64,000 nucleotides of DNA from Bacteroidia bacterium (GTDB lineage: Bacteria > Bacteroidota > Bacteroidia > Flavobacteriales_E > Vicingaceae): positions 59,450-123,449 of the forward strand of contig JAUIMG010000006.1 in assembly GCA_030433355.1 (NCBI GenBank). Reading direction: 5' to 3'. The notes under the pieces were generated by a model. That model made no database searches and was not told the DNA's origin. It saw nothing but the letters and a program-made list of their open reading frames with translations. The position numbers and the translations under genes were made by a program. Below are positions 27,100 to 35,562 of the stretch, piece after piece (the first letter of the stretch is position 1; each line of letters starts with the position of its first letter).

Positions 27100-28887
27100 C
27101 TACATAACCTTAGGCACACTAATACCAAGAAGGTTCATACAATTCTTAATCGTCTCTGCGGTTTTAAAACAAATACTTAATCTACTATTTTTAATTTCAA
27201 TATTCTCTTCTTTCACAATAGAGGGAATATTTTGATAATAGGAATTAAATAATTTAACTAAGTCATAACTGTAATTGGCAATTAAGGCCGGGCTTTTGCT
27301 TTCCGCCGATTCTTTCAAGACTTCAGGAAATTCATGCAAATATTGAATTATGTCAAAATCCTCTTTTATTAAATTCTCTGAAAGTTCTAACTTCTCTGTT
27401 AATTTAAAATCTACTTTTCTCAAAATAGATTTAATTCTGGCATGTGTATATTGAATGAAAGGCCCGGTATTCCCATTAAAATCTACAGACTCCTTTGGAT
27501 CAAAAAGCATCCTTTTCTTTGGATCTACTTTTAAAATAAAGTATTTTAATGCAGCTAGTCCAATATTCCAAAAATGTATATCCTTTTCATCTTCTGAAAG
27601 CTCACTTAGTTTTCCTAATTCTATAGAGATTTGCTCGGCAGTATCTCTCATTTCCTTCATTAGATCATCTGCATCAACCACTGTACCTTCCCTAGATTTC
27701 ATCTTACCACTAGGTAAATCAACCATGCCATAAGAAAGGTGCTCTATTCCCTTAGCCCAATCATAGCCCATTTTTTGAAGCACCAATGACAAAACTTTAA
27801 AGTGATAGTCTTGCTCATTACCAACTACATAATAATACTTTTCACAATGAAACTCCTCCTCTCTTATTATTGCTGTACCAATATCCTGTGTTATATATAC
27901 GGAAGTTCCATCAGACCTTAGGAGTAATTTACTATCTAGACCTTCAGCCTCTAAATCTATCCATATGGAGCCATCTTCTTTTCTGCTAAAAGCAAGATCC
28001 TTTTCGTGTTGCAGTACTTTATCTTTACCTATCAAATAAGTATCTGATTCATAATATAACTTATCGAAGCTTACCCCCATATTTCTGTAAGTAACATCAA
28101 AGCCGTCATATACCCATTGGTTCATTTTCTTCCACAAGGCATTTACTTCTGTATCTCCATCCTCCCATTTACGAAGCATTTCTTGAGCTTCCTTAATTAT
28201 AGGTGCTTCCTTCTTTGCTTCTTCTTCTGTTAAGCCTTTTCCTATTAATTCCTTTTGTTGCCTCTTATACTCCTTATCAAATTCAACATAATACTTTCCA
28301 ACTAACTTATCCCCTTTCAAACCACTTGAATCGGGAGTTTCTTCATTCCCAAATTTCAGCCAAGCAAGCATAGACTTGCAAATATGAATTCCACGATCAT
28401 TTATTATTTGCACTTTAACAACCTCTTTACCTGCTGCCTTTAAAATTCTTGAAACAGAATCTCCTAAAAAATTATTTCTTAAATGTCCTAAGTGTAAAGG
28501 TTTATTGGTATTAGGAGAAGAATATTCTACCATAACTCTTCCTTGAGAATTTGGTGCTTCAAATCCAAAAAATTGGTTGCTAATAATTTCTTCAAAAAAT
28601 TGTTTCCAATAAGATTTACTTATCGAAATATTTAAGAAACCCTTAATAACATTAAAATCGTCAACTAAGTCAGACTTCTCTTTCAGAGCTTCTCCAATAA
28701 TTTTCGCCGTTTCTTCAGGCGATTTTTTACTAATTCTCAACAATGGAAAAACAACCAAGGTAACCTCCCCAACAAATTCCTTTTTTGTTTTTTGAAGTTG
28801 AATTAACTTTTCCTCAATACTTTGACCAAATAAATCGTTTATAAGAGAATTTAATTCTAGACCTAGTTCTTTGAATAATGGATTCAT
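27100..28887 (-). CDS. argS: Arginine-tRNA ligase
   Basis: Class I aminoacyl-tRNA synthetase charging tRNA-Arg. The 595 residues start with the Add1 domain that recognises the tRNA D-loop, then the HIGH-type motif SSPNTNKPLHLGHLRNN near residue 130. A region MKSREGTVVDADDL replaces the KMSKS loop, as usual for ArgRS, and the C-terminal anticodon-binding helical domain ends CMNLLGISVPKVM. The gene starts on the base after the arginase stop codon, so synthesis of the two proteins is probably linked. Confidence 0.97.
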   Translation of the reverse strand: MNPLFKELGLELNSLINDLFGQSIEEKLIQLQKTKKEFVGEVTLVVFPLLRISKKSPEETAKIIGEALKEKSDLVDDFNVIKGFLNISISKSYWKQFFEEIISNQFFGFEAPNSQGRVMVEYSSPNTNKPLHLGHLRNNFLGDSVSRILKAAGKEVVKVQIINDRGIHICKSMLAWLKFGNEETPDSSGLKGDKLVGKYYVEFDKEYKRQQKELIGKGLTEEEAKKEAPIIKEAQEMLRKWEDGDTEVNALWKKMNQWVYDGFDVTYRNMGVSFDKLYYESDTYLIGKDKVLQHEKDLAFSRKEDGSIWIDLEAEGLDSKLLLRSDGTSVYITQDIGTAIIREEEFHCEKYYYVVGNEQDYHFKVLSLVLQKMGYDWAKGIEHLSYGMVDLPSGKMKSREGTVVDADDLMKEMRDTAEQISIELGKLSELSEDEKDIHFWNIGLAALKYFILKVDPKKRMLFDPKESVDFNGNTGPFIQYTHARIKSILRKVDFKLTEKLELSENLIKEDFDIIQYLHEFPEVLKESAESKSPALIANYSYDLVKLFNSYYQNIPSIVKEENIEIKNSRLSICFKTAETIKNCMNLLGISVPKVM

Positions 28888-29850
28888 TTAGACTGTTTGG
28901 GTTTTAAATAATGGAAAAATATTTTCTAATATTTCAAAGGCTGTGTCGGCCATTTTATTTTGTTTGTTGTCAAGCGTTGGATTTATTTCTACCATTTCAA
29001 AACAGATTACTTTCTCAGATTGCAAAAGTTCTTTGATAATATCCTCAGCCTCCCCAGGTGTGAAGCCGTTTGGAACTGGTGTCCCCGTGCCGTATGAAAC
29101 TAAATTGCAATCCATACTATCTACATCAAAAGATATATATAGTATATCGCAATTAGACAATAAATCTAAAGTCTCTACTACGGAACTTTTAATACCCTTT
29201 TCTCTACATTCTTCAACAGTAAAATTTTTTATTCCTAATCTCTTTCTTAGTTTATCTTCAGGCTGTTCTGTATCTCTAACCCCAAAAAAAACAAGATCTT
29301 CTGGCAATATTTTTGGAGTAATTCCTTCAAGATTTTTTAAATTTTCCCAAGTTTGTTTAGTTTTTTCATCAACCTCCTTTATTTTATTGGGAATATTATC
29401 CTCATTTAAGGCAGTCGCTAAGGGCATGCCATGAACATTTCCCGTGGGAGAAGTGTAAGGAGAATGAAGGTCTCCATGTGCATCTATCCAAACTACTCCT
29501 AGTTTTTTGTTCGGCAAAGCTCCCCTTATTCCAGCAATAGTTCCTCCTGCGGAAGAATGATCGGAAGCCAAGACAAGAGGAAATTTATTTTCCTTTAGAG
29601 TTAATTTTACTTGATTAGAAATGTTTTGATATACTTTCTGGATTCCGTCAATTCTAATGGCTTCAGGAGTTAAATTCTTTTCAAGTAATAGTTCATTATA
29701 GGTTTCAATTGCATGCGTCGGGTTTTCTTTAAAAAAACTACTTCCAGCATTCAATGCTGAAATTTTTAAAGCACTTATCCCTAAACTAGCCCCCCTGGTT
29801 CCAGCCCCTAATTCAGAATTGTTCTCTATGATATAAATTTCCTTTTCCAT
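28888..29850 (-). CDS. Arginase-family hydrolase, probably arginase
   Basis: Ureohydrolase that probably splits arginine to ornithine and urea with a two-manganese centre. Metal ligands are visible in ASDHSSAGGTIAG, VVWIDAHGDLHSPYTS and ISFDVDSMDCNLV, and the substrate loop GNVHGMPLA is present. The 320 residues and these motifs fit arginase best; agmatinase or formimidoylglutamase are less likely. It is in one unit with argS, and an ornithine aminotransferase lies elsewhere in the window (51422-52696), so an arginine-ornithine-glutamate route is plausible. Confidence 0.88.
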   Translation of the reverse strand: MEKEIYIIENNSELGAGTRGASLGISALKISALNAGSSFFKENPTHAIETYNELLLEKNLTPEAIRIDGIQKVYQNISNQVKLTLKENKFPLVLASDHSSAGGTIAGIRGALPNKKLGVVWIDAHGDLHSPYTSPTGNVHGMPLATALNEDNIPNKIKEVDEKTKQTWENLKNLEGITPKILPEDLVFFGVRDTEQPEDKLRKRLGIKNFTVEECREKGIKSSVVETLDLLSNCDILYISFDVDSMDCNLVSYGTGTPVPNGFTPGEAEDIIKELLQSEKVICFEMVEINPTLDNKQNKMADTAFEILENIFPLFKTQTV

Positions 29851-29867
29851 AAGTAAAAATGAAGTAA

Positions 29868-29875
29868 CAAATTTA
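29868..29875 (-). promoter_or_regulatory. -7 element for arginase-argS
   Basis: TAAATTTG on the minus strand, 17 bases before the arginase ATG. Confidence 0.55.
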
Positions 29876-30081
29876 ATGAATGCTAATTAGTGAGACTAGA
29901 ATATAGTGTCATTTAAAATCCAAAAATCAATGTATAATTAATAACATAAACTATTCGAATGGAATTTTTAATATACTTTCGAAAATGCGCTATTTATAAG
30001 CTGTAAATGTTTTTTGTTCGATTCCAATTTAAACCACAAAATGGACAATTAATCTATTTTTATTCTATTCTTATCGAAAGG

Positions 30082-30103
30082 AAATATCGATTAATCGATA
30101 TTT
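30082..30103. promoter_or_regulatory. 22-bp perfect palindrome, candidate operator
   Basis: Each half reads AAATATCGATT, so all 22 bases are self-complementary about 30092/30093. It ends 12 bases before a -7 element, covering the -33 region of the promoter for the 30180-31561 gene pair. That is the place for a repressor or activator site; the protein is unknown. Confidence 0.6.
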
Positions 30104-30115
30104 ATTAATTAGTTA

Positions 30116-30123
30116 TATATTTG
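30116..30123 (+). promoter_or_regulatory. -7 element for the 30180-31561 operon
   Basis: TATATTTG on the plus strand, 56 bases before the ATG at 30180, directly downstream of the 22-bp palindrome. Confidence 0.6.
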
Positions 30124-30179
30124 CTTATAACCAATTATTAAGAACTTTCTATTTCAGTTCTATCCAGAATTTAATTCTA

Positions 30180-30890
30180 ATGCTTCGAAAAAGTACTAGT
30201 TGTCTTTTGTATTTCAGTATAGCTTTCACTCTGCTGTTCTTGCAAGCATGTGATAAAGGAATTTTTGAAAGCGGTATTGAAGAAGGCATGATTGAATATT
30301 CCATCAGTTATCCAAGTATCCCTTCTGATAATTACATGCAAGACTTCTTACCACAAAAAGCAGAAACCTACTTTTGCAATGGAGAATTTAGAACCGATAT
30401 TATTGCGGCAATGGGTTTGTTTAAAAGTTCAATCATAAATAGCAAAGACAAAGAAGGCCTTACGCACTCTATCAAAGTTTTGAATAAAAAACTTGCAAGC
30501 GAATTAAATGAAAAAGATATTCTGTTATTTAACCCAGAGTTTAAAGATATTACCATAAAAAAAAGTGATAAAAGAAAGACAATTGCTGAATATGATTGCA
30601 AAGCAATGGATGTTACAGTAAATGGAGACAGCAGTTGGTCATTTACCTTATATTATACAGATGAAATACATATTAAAGATGCCAATAAAATGAGTCCATT
30701 TAAAGCTTTGGACGGTGTTTTGATGGAATATGATGTTCTAAGTAGAGATATACACATGAAGTTTAGTGCCGTTAAGGTTATAAAAAAGAAAATTAATAGA
30801 GAAGATATCTTATTGTCAGATGATTATAAAATGATTACCCCTTTAGAGCTAAAAAAGGAAATGGATGGTATCTTTAATCAATTGAAATAA
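30180..30890 (+). CDS. Lipoprotein of unknown function, DUF4412-like
   Basis: A 236-residue lipoprotein: the signal ends in the lipobox LLFLQAC with Cys near residue 24. The body has GMIEYSISYPSIPSDNYMQDFLPQKAETYF early, a central TIAEYDCKAMDVTVNG and a YYTDEIHI stretch, a layout shared with the next gene and with DUF4412-like exported proteins. No catalytic residues are evident. The two genes are 14 bases apart and probably arose by duplication. A palindromic operator candidate lies upstream. Confidence 0.7.
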   Translation: MLRKSTSCLLYFSIAFTLLFLQACDKGIFESGIEEGMIEYSISYPSIPSDNYMQDFLPQKAETYFCNGEFRTDIIAAMGLFKSSIINSKDKEGLTHSIKVLNKKLASELNEKDILLFNPEFKDITIKKSDKRKTIAEYDCKAMDVTVNGDSSWSFTLYYTDEIHIKDANKMSPFKALDGVLMEYDVLSRDIHMKFSAVKVIKKKINREDILLSDDYKMITPLELKKEMDGIFNQLK

Positions 30891-30904
30891 GTAACTATAG
30901 TTTG

Positions 30905-31561
30905 ATGAAAAAAGAAAATATGAAGAGTTTTATTGTATTAGCTTGTTTATTGATAAGTTTTACCCTCTATTCTCAAGAAGAGGAAAAGGAAGAATTTGAA
31001 GGTAGAATAGAATATGAGCTTTTTTATGAAAATGTATCCGAAGAAGTAGCAAAATATTCTTCTTTTCTTCCTAAATCAATGACCATAGAGGTAGAAGGAA
31101 CATTTTCGAGAATAATAATGGGAAATCAAGAAGTAATGAATAATGTTGTAATTACAGACAGTGAATCAAATACAACACTTACTTTATCGGAGCAAATGGG
31201 AAAAAAAATTGCTCTCATAGACAAGAAGGAAAAATCCGAGGCAAAAGAGCTTAAAATAACCTATTTTGATGAGAGTAAAGAAATTGCAGGCTACAAATGC
31301 TTTAAGGCTACTACGGTAGTTGAAGGCAGTAATGTTACCTACTATTATACAGAAGAACTTCCTTCAATTAAAACTAACTATGTTAGTAATTTGAAGGGAT
31401 ACCCGATGGAAATAACTATTGAAACATCAAAGTTCACAACAATACAAAGAGTAAAGTCGATTAGCTTTGAAGATGTAGAAGAAATTAGCTTAGATATTCC
31501 TGAAGGTTACAATCCTATAACACCTCAACAAATGAATAAAAGCCTTAATGGAAATTTTTAA
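30905..31561 (+). CDS. Exported protein, paralogue of the upstream lipoprotein
   Basis: A 218-residue periplasmic protein with a cleavable signal (ending TLYSQ) and no lipobox. It repeats the plan of the preceding protein: GRIEYELFYENVSEEVAKYSSFLPKSMTIE, then EIAGYKCFKATTVVEGSNVTYYYTEELPSI, corresponding to EYDCKAMDV and YYTDEIHI in the neighbour. The start is ATG at 30905; a second ATG at 30920 is also possible. Function unknown; the pair may form a complex or sense the same compound. Confidence 0.75.
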   Translation: MKKENMKSFIVLACLLISFTLYSQEEEKEEFEGRIEYELFYENVSEEVAKYSSFLPKSMTIEVEGTFSRIIMGNQEVMNNVVITDSESNTTLTLSEQMGKKIALIDKKEKSEAKELKITYFDESKEIAGYKCFKATTVVEGSNVTYYYTEELPSIKTNYVSNLKGYPMEITIETSKFTTIQRVKSISFEDVEEISLDIPEGYNPITPQQMNKSLNGNF

Positions 31562-31606
31562 TAACAGAATTAGATAAGTATCTTTTAGTTAACTATTAAG
31601 GTATGT

Positions 31607-31644
31607 AAAAAACCCTTGTTAATAACTATTGACAAGCCTTTTTT
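31607..31644 (+). terminator. Imperfect hairpin terminator
   Basis: AAAAAA, CTTGT and AATA pair with TATT, ACAAG and TTTTTT around an AC loop with two internal mismatches, followed by T residues. It probably ends the 30180-31561 operon before ftsK. Confidence 0.45.
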
Positions 31645-31663
31645 AGTCTCATAAAATCGGCTT

Positions 31664-31671
31664 TATTTTTG
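31664..31671 (+). promoter_or_regulatory. -7 element for ftsK-lolA
   Basis: TATTTTTG on the plus strand, 26 bases before the ftsK ATG. Confidence 0.55.
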
Positions 31672-31697
31672 CCTAAAAGTCGAAGCTAAAGAAAAGC

Positions 31698-34217
31698 ATG
31701 GCGCAAAACAGTTTTAAGTCTGAAAAAGAGGAAGTTTCTGAAAAGAAAGTAAAAAGTAAAAAGAAGGGTTCCGCTAAGAGCTCTAAAGGATTCCGCCTAT
31801 CTTTTAATGGAATAAAGTTATTCTTCCAAAAAGAAAAGAATAGACAAATAATTGGTTTATTGCTATTGGTGGTATCCGCTTATTTACTTATTGCATTTGT
31901 TAGTTTTTTATTTACTTGGAAAATAGATCAGAGCAAGGTTGAAATCCCATTTTGGACCTATTTATTTGACTCCTCTATTCTTGTAGACAATTGGCTTGGT
32001 AAGCTTGGAGCAGCTACTTCTCATTTGTTTATATATAGATGGTTTGGTATTTCTTCTTTTCTATTTGTTGGTTTATCATTCATTTCAGGCTTCTACGTTC
32101 TTTTTCAGATTCAATTACTCCCTTTAAAGAAAACATTTAAAATTTCTTTATTCAGTCTTTTTTGGCTTTCTATATTTTTTGGCTATTTCTTCAATGATAA
32201 GCTATTTTATTTGGGAGGTGGAATCGGATTTCAAATAAACGAATACTTAATTAGCATTTTTGGCAAGGCCGGCCAAGGTATACTTCTATTTTTTACTCTC
32301 ATTATTTTTTCCATCATCACTTTTGATATAGGGAAGAAACTTCAAAGCTGGTTAAACAATCAACTTAAAGCAGCTGAGGAAGATATGGTAATCCCAATAG
32401 GTAGTGAGAATAAAGAATCATTCGAAGAAGCTCCTCCACTTGATTCTTATCCTATTGAACAAAATAATCCTGAAGAAGAATCAGATAATTCTATTGACTT
32501 CTCTATTTCAGATGAAACTATTGATGATAAGGTGAGTGACGATTCGGTTAAAGACGATTCAATAAACTTAGACCCAAGTGCTACAAAAGGAATAGAAGAA
32601 ACTAGTGAAGCTGAAGAGACGATAGGTTTAGAAATTGAAGAGCCAGTCGAAAATGAAACAACCTTAAGTGATAAAGAGGTTAATAAAGCTGTTGAAGATT
32701 TTGGTGAATACGATCCAACTTTAGACCTTTCTGATTATAGAAAACCAGGCATCGACCTTTTAGTAGATCATGGTGATGGTCAAATAAAAGTTAACAAAGA
32801 TGAGTTAGAAGCAAATAAAGATAGAATTGTTACAACGCTTGAGAATTACAATATAAAAATTCAAACGATAAAAGCTACTATTGGTCCTACAGTAACTCTT
32901 TATGAAATTGTACCTGCACCTGGTGTAAGAATTTCCAAAATAAAAAATCTAGAAGATGATATTGCGTTAAGCTTAGCAGCACTAGGAATTAGAATTATTG
33001 CTCCTATACCTGGAAAAGGAACTATTGGTATTGAGGTTCCTAATCAAAATCCGGATATAGTTTCTATGAGAACTGTTATAGCCTCTGAGAAATTTCAAAA
33101 TGCTAAGTTTGATTTACCTGTTGTTTTAGGAAAAACCATTTCTAACGAAACCTTTGTTTTTGATTTAGCTAAAATGCCACATCTACTTATGGCTGGAGCA
33201 ACAGGACAGGGTAAATCTGTAGGCCTTAATGCAATTTTAACTTCCTTACTTTATAAAAAACACCCATCTCAATTAAAGTTTGTTCTTGTTGATCCTAAAA
33301 AAGTTGAACTCACTTTATTTAACAAGATCGAAAGACATTTCTTGGCTAAACTGCCGGATACAGAAGATGCAATTATTACAGACAATCAGAAGGTAATACA
33401 TACTTTAAATTCATTATGTATCGAAATGGACGATAGGTATGAACTTTTAAAAACTGCTTTTGTGAGAAACATAAAAGAGTACAATGCTAAGTTTATAGCT
33501 AGAAAATTAAATCCAGAAAATGGGCATAAATACCTTCCTTACATTGTTTTAGTTATTGATGAGTTTGCAGACTTAATAATGACTGCCGGCAAAGAAGTAG
33601 AAACTCCAATTGCAAGACTTGCACAGCTTGCAAGAGCTATAGGAATACATTTAATCATTGCCACTCAAAGACCTTCAACAAATATTATAACTGGTTCTAT
33701 AAAAGCAAATTTCCCTGCAAGAATAGCTTTTAGAGTTACTTCCGGTATTGACTCTAGGACTATATTAGATTCTGGAGGTGCTGAACAATTAATAGGAAGA
33801 GGAGATATGTTGTTATCGACTGGAAGTAATTTAATACGTTTGCAATGTGCTTTCGTAGATACCCCTGAGGTTGAAGAACTGACAGAATTTATTGGCTCGC
33901 AAAGAGGTTACCCAGATGCATTTATGCTTCCTGAGTATGTAGATGAAAATAGTCAAGCTGCAGGTGAAGTAGATTTAGCCGATCGAGATGCTCTCTTTGA
34001 AGATGCTGCAAGAATTGTAGTGCAACATCAACAAGGGTCAGCCTCTCTTTTGCAAAGAAGATTAAAACTTGGATACAATAGAGCAGGTAGGATTGTAGAC
34101 CAATTAGAAGCTGCCGGAATTATCGGGCCTTTTGAAGGAAGCAAGGCTAGACAAGTACTCATAGTTGATGAAATGAGTTTGGAACAATTATTGAATAACG
34201 TAGATCAAAACAATTAA
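31698..34217 (+). CDS. ftsK: DNA translocase FtsK/SpoIIIE
   Basis: Hexameric ATP-driven DNA pump that clears the chromosome from the division septum and activates dif recombination. The 839 residues start with a basic tail, then about four membrane segments (residues 50-215), an acidic linker (about 230-340), and the motor. Walker A is GATGQGKSVGLNA near residue 500 and Walker B is LVIDEFADLIMT near 615. The C-terminal winged-helix gamma domain is SLLQRRLKLGYNRAGRIVDQLEAAGIIG. It is followed one base later by lolA, an arrangement common in Bacteroidota. Confidence 0.97.
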   Translation: MAQNSFKSEKEEVSEKKVKSKKKGSAKSSKGFRLSFNGIKLFFQKEKNRQIIGLLLLVVSAYLLIAFVSFLFTWKIDQSKVEIPFWTYLFDSSILVDNWLGKLGAATSHLFIYRWFGISSFLFVGLSFISGFYVLFQIQLLPLKKTFKISLFSLFWLSIFFGYFFNDKLFYLGGGIGFQINEYLISIFGKAGQGILLFFTLIIFSIITFDIGKKLQSWLNNQLKAAEEDMVIPIGSENKESFEEAPPLDSYPIEQNNPEEESDNSIDFSISDETIDDKVSDDSVKDDSINLDPSATKGIEETSEAEETIGLEIEEPVENETTLSDKEVNKAVEDFGEYDPTLDLSDYRKPGIDLLVDHGDGQIKVNKDELEANKDRIVTTLENYNIKIQTIKATIGPTVTLYEIVPAPGVRISKIKNLEDDIALSLAALGIRIIAPIPGKGTIGIEVPNQNPDIVSMRTVIASEKFQNAKFDLPVVLGKTISNETFVFDLAKMPHLLMAGATGQGKSVGLNAILTSLLYKKHPSQLKFVLVDPKKVELTLFNKIERHFLAKLPDTEDAIITDNQKVIHTLNSLCIEMDDRYELLKTAFVRNIKEYNAKFIARKLNPENGHKYLPYIVLVIDEFADLIMTAGKEVETPIARLAQLARAIGIHLIIATQRPSTNIITGSIKANFPARIAFRVTSGIDSRTILDSGGAEQLIGRGDMLLSTGSNLIRLQCAFVDTPEVEELTEFIGSQRGYPDAFMLPEYVDENSQAAGEVDLADRDALFEDAARIVVQHQQGSASLLQRRLKLGYNRAGRIVDQLEAAGIIGPFEGSKARQVLIVDEMSLEQLLNNVDQNN

Positions 34218-34218
34218 G

Positions 34219-34866
34219 ATGAGATATTTAACAACCATTATATTATTCACTTTCCTTTCAAAAATCGGAATTGCTCAAGATGCAAAAGCTAAAAGTATTT
34301 TAGATGAACTAAGCCAGAAAACAAAGACTTATTCAAGTATGTCTGCAGATTTCGAATACAAAATGGTTAACAAAACCGAAAGTATTGATGAAAGTCAAAA
34401 TGGTAGTTTAAAATCAAAAGGAAATAAATACCACCTAATCATTGCAGGGCAAAAAGTAATTTCTAACGGAAAGTTAGTTTGGACCGTGTTAGAAGATGCT
34501 GAAGAAATCCAAATTAATGTTGTACCTGATGAAGAATCTGAAGATTTTGTCAGTCCAAATAAAATACTAACTCTTTGGGAAAGTGGGTTCAAATACAAGT
34601 ACGATCAACAAACTACACTTAACGGTAAAACCGTTGATGTCATCAATTTATACCCAGATAAAGTAGATGAACAAAGCTTTCATACAATCAAGCTTTTTGT
34701 TGATAAGACTAAAAAGGAAGTCGTTAAAATAGAAATTAAAGGAAAGGATGGCACTGATTACACATACCTAATAAAAAACTTCAAGACCAATGAACCTCTA
34801 TCGGATGAAATATTCGAAGTAAAACCATCTAAATACCCTGATTTTGAAGTAATAGATTTAAGATAA
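34219..34866 (+). CDS. lolA: Outer-membrane lipoprotein carrier protein LolA
   Basis: Periplasmic chaperone that ferries lipoproteins from the LolCDE transporter to the outer membrane. The 215 residues have a signal peptide (ending GIAQ), the early segment LDELSQKTKTYSSMSADFEYKM, then NKYHLIIAGQKVISNGKLVWTVLEDAEEIQI, typical of the LolA beta-barrel half. The C-terminal IKNFKTNEPLSDEIFEVKPSKYPDFEVIDLR also fits. It is co-transcribed with ftsK. Confidence 0.92.
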   Translation: MRYLTTIILFTFLSKIGIAQDAKAKSILDELSQKTKTYSSMSADFEYKMVNKTESIDESQNGSLKSKGNKYHLIIAGQKVISNGKLVWTVLEDAEEIQINVVPDEESEDFVSPNKILTLWESGFKYKYDQQTTLNGKTVDVINLYPDKVDEQSFHTIKLFVDKTKKEVVKIEIKGKDGTDYTYLIKNFKTNEPLSDEIFEVKPSKYPDFEVIDLR

Positions 34867-34869
34867 AGA

Positions 34870-35334
34870 TTAAAGCAGAGCAAATGCCCCTGCTTCAATC
34901 TCAACTAAATCAACCTTTTCCAATAAATCTGTATCTATTGTCGATTTTCCAATCTTGAATGTAATTGGATACGCTACTCCTTTGCTATCATAATAATAGC
35001 CTTCTAGTAATTGAGCATCTTTTCTTTTGAAATTGAATTTCACTTCTCCTTCATTCCAATATGGATTGTCAGCAGAAACTACAACTCCTATAAAGTCATG
35101 CGAGCTAGTTTCATTCTTGATTATAGCAATAACATATCTTTTATCTGCAGAGCGATAAACTCCTTCTATAGAGTCTGGGTTACCATCATGAAGATATTTT
35201 CCAAATTGGTTATAATCAAGCTCTATTTCATTCTTTTTAAGTGGGATTGCATTTTTACTTCCTTTAGCAGAAACAAATGCGCTGTTTAGTATTACTGCTC
35301 CCAATAGTAATGCTATTAATTTTAATTTTCTCAT
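34870..35334 (-). CDS. Exported protein of unknown function
   Basis: A 154-residue secreted protein with a signal peptide (residues 1-23, ending SAFVSA). The mature part has YLHDGNPDSIEGVYRSADKRYVIAIIKNETSSHDFIGVVVSADNPYWNEGEVKF, which looks like a compact beta-rich domain found in exported Bacteroidota proteins that report a synthesis rate or surface change. I do not recognise a catalytic motif. It is convergent with lolA and has a TATATTTG -7 element upstream. Confidence 0.7.
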   Translation of the reverse strand: MRKLKLIALLLGAVILNSAFVSAKGSKNAIPLKKNEIELDYNQFGKYLHDGNPDSIEGVYRSADKRYVIAIIKNETSSHDFIGVVVSADNPYWNEGEVKFNFKRKDAQLLEGYYYDSKGVAYPITFKIGKSTIDTDLLEKVDLVEIEAGAFALL

Positions 35335-35357
35335 GGCTAATAGTTTTAATTATGATA

Positions 35358-35365
35358 CAAATATA
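35358..35365 (-). promoter_or_regulatory. -7 element for the exported protein at 34870
   Basis: TATATTTG on the minus strand, 23 bases before the ATG at 35334. Confidence 0.5.
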
Positions 35366-35562
35366 TCTAGCATAAGGTATCTTGCATAACATAGTAGTAT
35401 AAGCGGATAATATTTTTATCTAATATATTCATTACCAATAGTTTGTATTTAAAGAATTATGATTTAACTAGGATGAATGGTAAGGAAGTATGTATTCTAA
35501 TTACTGCCTTTGCATTTCATCTAATAATGTGACGAATGACTTAAGAAAAAGTTACAGATTAG

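Larger units (their letters stand above)
29851..30179. other. Intergenic region with divergent promoters and a palindrome
   Basis: This 329-base gap holds the arginase promoter at its left end, a 22-bp perfect palindrome at 30082-30103 and a TATATTTG promoter at 30116. The rest is AT-rich without ORFs or RNA-like structures that I can recognise. Confidence 0.7.
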
